A DNA stretch of 20,585 nt. Source: an uncultured Bacteroidota bacterium (GTDB taxonomy: Bacteria > Bacteroidota > Bacteroidia > Chitinophagales > Chitinophagaceae). Where the stretch lies: positions 1-20,585 of the forward strand of contig CAIRNW010000002.1 in assembly GCA_903879995.1 (NCBI GenBank). Direction: 5' to 3'. Each line of letters opens with the position of its first letter. Position 1 is the stretch's first letter. Position numbers and translations under genes: made by a program. Shown here piece by piece: positions 15,321 to 20,585 of this stretch. The notes under the pieces were generated by a model. It saw only the letters and a program-made list of their open reading frames with translations. It had not been told where the DNA came from and made no database searches.

Positions 15321-16200
15321 AACGAGGACTCACGACCAGGTCTTTACTGCCGGATTTATATTGATAAAATCCCTCTCCTGATTTAACACCAAGTTTTCCC
15401 TCATCGACTAGGGACACTAGTAATGTTGATGCTTTATATTTTGGGTTATTAAATCCGGATTCCAGCACTTGCATGATAGATAAACAAACGTCTAATCCAA
15501 TCAAATCTGCTAATTGTAAGGGCCCCATTGGATGAGCCATGCCGAGTTTCATGATTGTATCTATTTCTTCAACTCCTGCTACACCTTCCTCCAAACTACA
15601 AATAGCCTCATTGAGCATAGGCATAAGGATGCGGTTTGAAATGAACCCAGGAAAGTCGTTGACAACGCAAGGTACTTTTCCAAGTGTTTTACTGAGAGCT
15701 ACAGTTTTCTCTGTAACTGATTGTAAAGTGGAAGCGCTTTTAATCACCTCTACTAATTTCATCACGGGAACAGGGTTCATAAAATGCATACCGATTACTT
15801 GTTGAGGGCGCTGCGTAGCATCTGCAATTTCCTGGATGGGAATCGAGGAAGTGTTGGAAGCAAGAATGCAGGAGGCGGGGGCATGCTGATCAATCTCCTT
15901 GAAAATATTGAGTTTGATTTTTTTATTTTCTGTGGCTGCCTCTACTACTATTTCAGCGTCAAGCACTCCGTTGGCTATTGTTGTATCGGTTTTTAATCTA
16001 TTTAATGTTTCTTGTTTCAAAGAAGCTGGAATAGTCCCTTTTGTAATCATCCTGTCTAAATTCTTCTCAATCGTTTGCAGTGCTTTTTGTAGTTGTGCAG
16101 TTTGTACATCAATCAGGGTTACTTCCCAACCAGTTTGGGCAAATACTTGTGCAATTCCATTACCCATGGTTCCTGCACCAATTACAGCCATCTTACTCAT
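15310..16200 (-). CDS. hbd: 3-hydroxybutyryl-CoA (3-hydroxyacyl-CoA) dehydrogenase
   Basis: NAD(P)-dependent enzyme interconverting 3-hydroxybutyryl-CoA and acetoacetyl-CoA, used in degradation of fatty acids, lysine or aromatics, or in butyrate/PHB metabolism. The 296 residues are the stand-alone dehydrogenase length. Visible: Rossmann motif GAGTMGNGIAQVF (8-20), VVEAATEN, ASNTSSIPIQEIA, the catalytic-histidine segment IGMHFMNPVPVMKLVEV, DFPGFISNRILMPMLNEA and DLIGLDVCLSIM. It lies 5 bases downstream of the secreted-protein gene on the same strand, so it is probably transcribed from that gene's promoter. With gcdH at 18888 it could act on the same route, though a crotonase gene is not in view. 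Confidence 0.94.
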   Translation of the reverse strand: MSKMAVIGAGTMGNGIAQVFAQTGWEVTLIDVQTAQLQKALQTIEKNLDRMITKGTIPASLKQETLNRLKTDTTIANGVLDAEIVVEAATENKKIKLNIFKEIDQHAPASCILASNTSSIPIQEIADATQRPQQVIGMHFMNPVPVMKLVEVIKSASTLQSVTEKTVALSKTLGKVPCVVNDFPGFISNRILMPMLNEAICSLEEGVAGVEEIDTIMKLGMAHPMGPLQLADLIGLDVCLSIMQVLESGFNNPKYKASTLLVSLVDEGKLGVKSGEGFYQYKSGSKDLVVSPRFKA

Positions 16201-16205
16201 ACAAC

Positions 16206-16847
16206 TTATTTTTTTCTTTTAAAGTCTCCTCTTTTCCATGCCTGAATAAAGTCTGCCCAGGCAACAGGGTTAAAGATGTTCATTGGAGGGGCTTGCCCTT
16301 GGTAGACAGCCCTATTTGCAATCTTGTTCATCTGCATTCTGGTAGCTTCTCCTCCATCACCAGGGGTGCTTTGAAGTAAAAGCCTACGTGTAGTAGCGCT
16401 TGTATTCTTTCTGGCAATTTCGTAGGCATCATCGGGAACTGGCACATTAGCAAAATCTCTTGCAAATTGTTCCGGGGTGGGGCGGGGTTTTAGTACAGTG
16501 GCGGGAAGATAAATGGTGTCAGCTACCATCAATTGAACAATTCCATACTGGTTTCCTACCAACTCTCTTGGAATTACTACTCTTTTTGATTGGTAGCTCA
16601 CGTGTGAAAATTCAACTTCGTCTCCCTTAAGGACTACAATTGAAAATACGCCCTGGTTATTTGAAAGGGTTCCTCGATTTTGACCCTTAATGGTAATACT
16701 GACAGCAGGTATGCCAATCAAACTGTCTGCAGTCATGACTACTCCATAGAGCTGCACCACTGAATCTCGGGTGGTTTCAAATTGCGCCTTGGCTAATTGC
16801 GGTACCAGGAGCAGGAACAAGCAGCTGTATTGTAGGTATTTTTTCAA
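16206..16847 (-). CDS. Secreted CarboxypepD_reg-like domain protein of unknown function
   Basis: A 213-residue exported protein. The start I choose is TTG at 16847, giving MKKYLQYSCLFLLLVPQLAKA, a textbook signal peptide cleaved before Gln. A TTG three codons earlier (16856) is in frame but lies inside the -7 promoter element, so it should not be transcribed. The mature N-terminal domain (about 28-110) has the carboxypeptidase-regulatory-like pattern: VQLYGVVMTADSLIGIPAVS, then GTLSNNQGVFSIVVLKGDEV and FSHVSYQSKRVVIP. This fold is common in Bacteroidota envelope proteins, often at the N-terminus of TonB-dependent receptors, but here there is no barrel or plug. The C-terminal 100 residues are hydrophilic and unrecognised, ending GDFKRKK. 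hbd follows after 5 bases. Confidence 0.82.
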   Translation of the reverse strand: MKKYLQYSCLFLLLVPQLAKAQFETTRDSVVQLYGVVMTADSLIGIPAVSITIKGQNRGTLSNNQGVFSIVVLKGDEVEFSHVSYQSKRVVIPRELVGNQYGIVQLMVADTIYLPATVLKPRPTPEQFARDFANVPVPDDAYEIARKNTSATTRRLLLQSTPGDGGEATRMQMNKIANRAVYQGQAPPMNIFNPVAWADFIQAWKRGDFKRKK

Positions 16848-16853
16848 CTGATG

Positions 16854-16888
16854 CAAAATTAGCTGGTTCCGGCCAACCGCTCAACAAA
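16854..16888 (-). promoter_or_regulatory. Bacteroidota promoter of the secreted-protein/hbd operon
   Basis: Minus strand: TTG (16882-16884; a TTTG also at 16885-16888), 20 bases, then TAATTTTG (16854-16861), an exact -7 match. The downstream TTG start codon at 16847 is 6 bases away. Both elements and spacing fit TTG-N17-23-TAnnTTTG; one of the two best promoters in the window. Confidence 0.6.
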
Positions 16889-16904
16889 ATGGGTGTCGAT
16901 TGGT

Positions 16905-16912
16905 TAACTTTG
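16905..16912 (+). promoter_or_regulatory. -7 promoter element of mrp
   Basis: Plus strand TAACTTTG, exact TAnnTTTG, 16 bases before the mrp ATG at 16929. No TTG stands 17-23 bases upstream; that interval coincides with the -33 element of the oppositely directed promoter. Confidence 0.48.
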
Positions 16913-16928
16913 CAGGCAATTGCTTTGT

Positions 16929-18023
16929 ATGATAACTACTGAAAAAATATTGGCCGCATTGCAAAATGTACAGGAGCCAGATCTGGGGAAGGACTTGGTC
17001 AGCTTGAACATGGTGCAAGATATTCAGGTGAATGGGACACAGGTGAGTTTTACCGTTGTTTTAACAACTCCTGCCTGCCCTCTGAAGGACATGATGCGTA
17101 CGGCTTGTGAAAATGCAATTCGGTTATTAGTGAGTAAAGAAGCTGTGGTTACTGTGAATTTTACTGCACAAACAACTTCCAAAAGGGCGGATGCGGGAAC
17201 ACTTTTACCTCACGTTAAAAACATAATTGCTGTATTCAGTGGAAAAGGAGGGGTTGGAAAATCAACGGTAGCAGCAAATTTAGCATTAGCGCTTTCACAA
17301 GGAGGTGCAACTGTTGGATTAATGGATGCTGATATTTACGGACCTAGTGTTCCAATCATGTTTGGAGTTCGGGGAGAACGTCCGCTGATGGAGGATGTGA
17401 ATGGGAAAGGAATGATACTTCCGCTTGAGCGCTTTGGGATCAAATTGATGAGTATTGGATTATTGGTGGACGAAAAAAATGCAGTGGTGTGGAGAGGCCC
17501 TATGGCCAGCAGTGCTGTTAAACAATTTGTTTCGGATGTGAAATGGGGTGCATTAGATTATTTAGTCATAGACATGCCTCCTGGTACTGGGGATATACAT
17601 CTCACTTTATTACAGACTGTTCCTGTAACCGGGGCTGTTATTGTTACAACGCCTCAAGATGTGGCGCTGGCAGATGCAAAAAAGGGTATTGCTATGTTTG
17701 GCCAAGCACAGTTAAATGTTCCCTTGATTGGATTGGTGGAGAACATGAGTTACTTTACGCCTGCAGAATTGCCTTCCAACAAGTATTATATTTTTGGAAA
17801 GCAAGGGGGTAGAAGACTGGCCGATGAATATGATATTCCATTTTTGGGCGAAATACCTCTCGTGCAATCGATTCGTGAAGGGGGCGACCAAGGTGTTCCG
17901 GCTATGATGGGGGATGAACCAGCCTCTAAAAAAGCATTTTCTCAGTTTGCTTCGCTGGTAGTGCGTAGTATTGCTATGCGAAATGCCAATCTCTCCACAG
18001 AAAAAATTGCAACTACAGTTTGA
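16929..18023 (+). CDS. mrp: Mrp/ApbC (NBP35 family) iron-sulfur carrier P-loop ATPase
   Basis: Cytosolic ATPase implicated in iron-sulfur cluster assembly or delivery. I start at the ATG at 16929 (364 residues) rather than the in-frame TTG at 16920. Residues 1-75 form an MIP18/DUF59 domain with the conserved Cys50 in TTPACPL. The ATPase domain follows with deviant Walker A SGKGGVGKS (104-112), DADIYGPSVP (133-142) and IDMPPGTGDIHLTL (214-227). The CxxC pair that binds a bridging cluster in E. coli and Salmonella Mrp/ApbC is absent: after ENMSYF (271-276) comes TPAELPSNKYYIFG with no cysteine. I recall the same substitution in other Bacteroidota. pyrF follows after 13 bases. Confidence 0.94.
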   Translation: MITTEKILAALQNVQEPDLGKDLVSLNMVQDIQVNGTQVSFTVVLTTPACPLKDMMRTACENAIRLLVSKEAVVTVNFTAQTTSKRADAGTLLPHVKNIIAVFSGKGGVGKSTVAANLALALSQGGATVGLMDADIYGPSVPIMFGVRGERPLMEDVNGKGMILPLERFGIKLMSIGLLVDEKNAVVWRGPMASSAVKQFVSDVKWGALDYLVIDMPPGTGDIHLTLLQTVPVTGAVIVTTPQDVALADAKKGIAMFGQAQLNVPLIGLVENMSYFTPAELPSNKYYIFGKQGGRRLADEYDIPFLGEIPLVQSIREGGDQGVPAMMGDEPASKKAFSQFASLVVRSIAMRNANLSTEKIATTV

Positions 18024-18036
18024 GACATAATCATCA

Positions 18037-18837
18037 ATGAATCGCCAACAACTTATACAAACCATAAAGGATAAGCGCTCTTATCTCTGTGTAGGGTTAG
18101 ATACCGATCCTCAGTTATTACCGGTTCCCTTACAAGGTAATCCTGATGGTGTCCTGCTTTTTAATAAGGCAATAGTTGATGCTACGCGTTCTACGTGCGT
18201 TGCCTACAAGATCAACACCGCATTTTATGAAAGTATGGGGTCTAAGGGTTGGCAGATCATGGAGCAAACCGTTCAATACATCGGCAAAGAGCATTTCATT
18301 ATTGCAGATGCCAAAAGAGGCGATATCGGAAATACTTCCCGGCAATATGCGACCGCTTTTTTTTCTCAATTGAATTTTGACTCCATTACGGTTTCTCCTT
18401 ATATGGGAGAGGACAGTGTGAAACCTTTTCTAGCATTTCCAGACAAATGGGCCATTGTGTTGGGATTGACTTCTAATGCGGGTGCGGCAGACTTTGAATT
18501 ATTAAATTGTGAGGGTAGCCCTTTGTATGAACACGTACTTGGAAAAGTTTCTACCTGGGGTACTCCTGCAAATCTCATGTTTGTAGTGGGCGCAACACAG
18601 GCGGAGTCTTTCACACATATTCGCCAAATTTGCCCAGATCATTTCTTTCTGGTTCCCGGAATTGGTGCACAGGGAGGAAGTCTACGAGAGGTGTCAGAAA
18701 AAGCAATGAATAAGGATGTTGGTTTATTGGTAAATGCCAGCCGTGCTATATTGTATGCTTCCTCGGGTGATGATTATGCGGAAGCGGCTGCAAGAGTGGC
18801 CGGTGCCTATCAGGCTGAAATGGCTACTTATTTGTAA
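18037..18837 (+). CDS. pyrF: Orotidine-5'-phosphate decarboxylase PyrF (type 2)
   Basis: Last step of de novo UMP synthesis, decarboxylating OMP. The 266 residues and motif spacing are those of the type 2 subfamily common in Bacteroidota and Actinobacteria, longer than the E. coli type. The hallmark is DAKRGDIGNT at 91-100 with catalytic Lys93; other landmarks are LCVGLDTD (17-24), YKINTAFYES, SPYMGEDSVKPF, LTSNAGAADFE, FLVPGIGAQGG and LVNASRAILYAS. A stand-alone decarboxylase: no phosphoribosyltransferase domain is fused. Start ATG at 18037, 13 bases after mrp, so probably co-transcribed. UMP is the upstream precursor of the dUMP used by ThyA. Confidence 0.97.
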   Translation: MNRQQLIQTIKDKRSYLCVGLDTDPQLLPVPLQGNPDGVLLFNKAIVDATRSTCVAYKINTAFYESMGSKGWQIMEQTVQYIGKEHFIIADAKRGDIGNTSRQYATAFFSQLNFDSITVSPYMGEDSVKPFLAFPDKWAIVLGLTSNAGAADFELLNCEGSPLYEHVLGKVSTWGTPANLMFVVGATQAESFTHIRQICPDHFFLVPGIGAQGGSLREVSEKAMNKDVGLLVNASRAILYASSGDDYAEAAARVAGAYQAEMATYL

Positions 18838-18840
18838 GGG

Positions 18841-18868
18841 TTGATTCCCTTTTCCTTCTTTACTTTTG
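18841..18868 (+). promoter_or_regulatory. Bacteroidota promoter of gcdH-aroK
   Basis: TTG at 18841-18843, 17 bases, then TACTTTTG at 18861-18868, an exact -7 match, followed by a 19-base leader to the ATG at 18888. It fills most of the 50-base gap after pyrF and fits TTG-N17-23-TAnnTTTG. Confidence 0.55.
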
Positions 18869-18887
18869 ACATTAAATTATCTAAGCG

Positions 18888-20072
18888 ATGGCTGCCAGAA
18901 CTGATCAGTTTCAACACCCCGATTATTTTGATCTTGATGCCTTGTTGACCGAGGAACACAAAATGGTTAGGGATTCCGTTCGGAATTATGTAAAGAAAGA
19001 GATTTCTCCCATTATCGAGGACTACGCGCAGCGTGCTGAATTTCCTGAACAAATTGTCAAGCAGCTGGGTGAGCTTGGATGTTTCGGGCCCACTGTTCCG
19101 GTTGAGTATGGAGGCGGAGGCTTGGATTATATTTCTTATGGCCTTATGATGCAGGAGCTGGAGCGGGGTGATAGTGGCGTGCGTTCAACGGCCTCCGTAC
19201 AAGGTTCTTTAGTGATGTTTCCCATACAAGCGTATGGAAGTGAGGAGCAAAAAAAATATTTCTTACCAAAGTTAGCAAGTGGTGAGTGGCTCGGCTGTTT
19301 TGGCTTAACGGAGCCGAACCATGGAAGTGATCCATCTAGTATGCTCACTAATTTTCGTGATGCGGGTGATCATGTGATTTTGAATGGCGCAAAAATGTGG
19401 ATTAGTAATGCTCCTTTTGCGCAGGTTGCTGTTGTGTGGGCCAAAAGTGAAACTGGAGATATTCATGGTTTGATTGTTGAGAGAGGTATGAAGGGGTTTT
19501 CTACCCCCACCACACATGGAAAATGGAGTTTAAGAGCCTCTGCCACCGGCGAACTTGTATTTGATAATGTATCTGTGCCTAAGAAAAATATTTTACCAGG
19601 TGTGAAAGGATTAAAGGGGCCATTGAGTTGTTTGACCAAGGCTCGATTTGGAATTGCATGGGGCGCTATAGGTGCTGCGATGGATTGCTATGATACTGCG
19701 CTTCGTTACGCTAAAGAGAGGGAACAGTTCGGGAAACCCATAGCTGCTTTTCAATTACAACAAAAAAAGTTAGCAGAGATGCTTACTGAAATAACCAAAG
19801 CACAATTATTGAACTGGCGACTGGGTGTATTGATGAATGAGGGCAAGGTTACTCCCCAACAGGTGAGTATGGCCAAGCGTAATGCGTGTGAGGTGGCCAC
19901 TACAATTTGTCGTGAAGCAAGACAGGTGCTGGGTGGGATGGGTATTACAGGGGAGTATCCAATAATGCGCCATATGATGAACTTGGAGAGTGTGATTACC
20001 TACGAGGGTACACATGATATTCATTTGTTGATAACCGGTATGGACGTTACGGGTATCAATGCCTTTAAATAG
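18888..20072 (+). CDS. gcdH: Glutaryl-CoA dehydrogenase (acyl-CoA dehydrogenase family)
   Basis: FAD enzyme that oxidises and decarboxylates glutaryl-CoA to crotonyl-CoA in lysine, hydroxylysine and tryptophan breakdown. The 394 residues match the mature family length. Assignment over generic acyl-CoA dehydrogenase rests on residues: Glu92 and Arg99 in ELERGDSGVRS correspond to the substrate-carboxylate-binding Glu87 and Arg94 of human GCDH, and the catalytic Glu373 lies in TYEGTHDIH. Other shared blocks are FGLTEPNHGSDPSSM, WSLRASATGEL, RFGIAWGAIGAA, QFGKPIAAFQLQQKKLAEML and VTGINAFK at the C-terminus. It is preceded by its own promoter and followed 6 bases later by aroK. Its product, after hydration, becomes the substrate of the Hbd encoded at 15310. 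Confidence 0.93.
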   Translation: MAARTDQFQHPDYFDLDALLTEEHKMVRDSVRNYVKKEISPIIEDYAQRAEFPEQIVKQLGELGCFGPTVPVEYGGGGLDYISYGLMMQELERGDSGVRSTASVQGSLVMFPIQAYGSEEQKKYFLPKLASGEWLGCFGLTEPNHGSDPSSMLTNFRDAGDHVILNGAKMWISNAPFAQVAVVWAKSETGDIHGLIVERGMKGFSTPTTHGKWSLRASATGELVFDNVSVPKKNILPGVKGLKGPLSCLTKARFGIAWGAIGAAMDCYDTALRYAKEREQFGKPIAAFQLQQKKLAEMLTEITKAQLLNWRLGVLMNEGKVTPQQVSMAKRNACEVATTICREARQVLGGMGITGEYPIMRHMMNLESVITYEGTHDIHLLITGMDVTGINAFK

Positions 20073-20078
20073 TATTCT

Positions 20079-20585
20079 TTGCGAGTATTTCTGATTGGTT
20101 TTATGGGTGCCGGTAAAACCTGGATGGGTAAACAAATAGGTTTATTAACTGGCTTACCCACTTATGATTTGGATGCCAGTATTGAGCAACAGGAGGGAGC
20201 AGTCGTTTCCACACTCTTCAAGCAAAAGGGGGAAGATTATTTTAGATCGTTAGAGCAAAAATATTTGCATGCAATAACAACTGCTAATTCTCAGCTGGTG
20301 CTGAGTTGTGGCGGAGGCACCCCCTGTTTTTTTGACAATCTTGATTTCATGAAAAAAAATGGCATTGTTGTTTGGCTTAATCCTTCAGTTGCAGTACTAG
20401 CGAATAGACTTCAACTAGCGGGTCAAGACCGACCTCTGCTGGAAGGTATTCCCAGCCATAAACTGGAGGAGTATATTCAATTAAAATTGAAAGAGCGGTT
20501 CTTTTTCTATGAACAAGCACACTTTCAGCTGTCGGAATCAACTCCGGATCCTGCTGCACTTATTAAATTAATCCAACATGGATAA
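20079..20585 (+). CDS. aroK: Shikimate kinase
   Basis: Phosphorylates shikimate with ATP in aromatic amino-acid synthesis. Complete at 168 residues; the TAA stop is the last three bases of the window. Walker A is GFMGAGKT (7-14). Shikimate-binding residues are Asp32 in DLDASI, Arg56 in FRSLE and the glycine triplet in CGGGTP (78-80). The lid arginine is Arg118 in DRPLLEG, and Arg140 follows in KERFFFYEQA. The start is TTG at 20079: Walker A begins six residues later, so the N-terminus cannot be shortened, and a stop codon (TAG, 20070-20072 in the neighbouring gene's frame) leaves only 6 bases to gcdH. Probably co-transcribed with gcdH. Confidence 0.95.
   Translation: MRVFLIGFMGAGKTWMGKQIGLLTGLPTYDLDASIEQQEGAVVSTLFKQKGEDYFRSLEQKYLHAITTANSQLVLSCGGGTPCFFDNLDFMKKNGIVVWLNPSVAVLANRLQLAGQDRPLLEGIPSHKLEEYIQLKLKERFFFYEQAHFQLSESTPDPAALIKLIQHG

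Noticed and set aside
16914..16928. TTG start at 16920 for Mrp
   Set aside because: Adds only three residues before a normal ATG at 16929 and lies just 7 bases from the -7 element; the ATG is preferred, although a leaderless TTG cannot be fully excluded.
1..20585. Mobile element, defence system, CRISPR array or biosynthetic cluster
   Set aside because: All 23 genes are assignable to core metabolism, translation, envelope or conserved families; no transposase, integrase, nuclease, toxin or repeat array was seen on either strand.

Overview
The window reads as an ordinary, very compact housekeeping stretch of a Bacteroidota chromosome, most likely Chitinophagaceae or a close relative. This is inferred from protein character (split PntAA/PntAB/PntB transhydrogenase, single-domain proline dehydrogenase, NamZ/DUF1343 protein, CarboxypepD_reg-like secreted protein, an Mrp lacking the CxxC pair), from absent Shine-Dalgarno sequences, and from several promoter -7 elements of the Bacteroidota type TAnnTTTG. 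I find 23 protein genes, no RNA gene, no insertion sequence, no CRISPR array and no phage or plasmid gene. Only about 3 percent of the bases lie outside genes, and the longest gap is 146 bases (12548-12693).

Layout. 1-3092 (+): the 3' part of a proline dehydrogenase gene, thyA, folA and a SAM-dependent methyltransferase, closely packed; ThyA makes dihydrofolate that FolA recycles. 3136-6031 (+): pntAA-pntAB-pntB, the proton-translocating transhydrogenase. 6051-7397 (+): an RsmB/RsmF-type rRNA cytosine methyltransferase, convergent with fmt (-, 7405-8352), which lies downstream of a secreted NamZ-like muramidase gene (-, 8382-9761). 9858-12547 (+): a SlyD-like FKBP isomerase, peptidase T and an SPFH/band 7 membrane protein. 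12694-13792 (+): an ExbB/TolQ-ExbD/TolR proton-channel pair with no TonB/TolA. 13789-14643 (-): prmC, divergent from a YigZ/IMPACT gene (+, 14703-15320). 15310-16847 (-): a small secreted protein followed by 3-hydroxybutyryl-CoA dehydrogenase. 16929-18837 (+): mrp and pyrF. 18888-20585 (+): glutaryl-CoA dehydrogenase and shikimate kinase.

Themes. Translation and ribosome maturation (rsmF-like, fmt, prmC), one-carbon/pyrimidine metabolism (thyA, folA, pyrF), NADPH supply (pntAA-AB-B), and two enzymes of the glutaryl-CoA to acetoacetyl-CoA route (gcdH, hbd) sit together. I see no new multi-gene system. The most interesting signals are small: promoter -7 elements 4-6 bases from several start codons (suggesting leaderless mRNAs), a mis-callable TTG start that the promoter motif resolves, compact divergent promoter pairs, a perfect EF-hand-type loop in the ExbB N-terminus, and an Mrp without its metal-binding cysteines.
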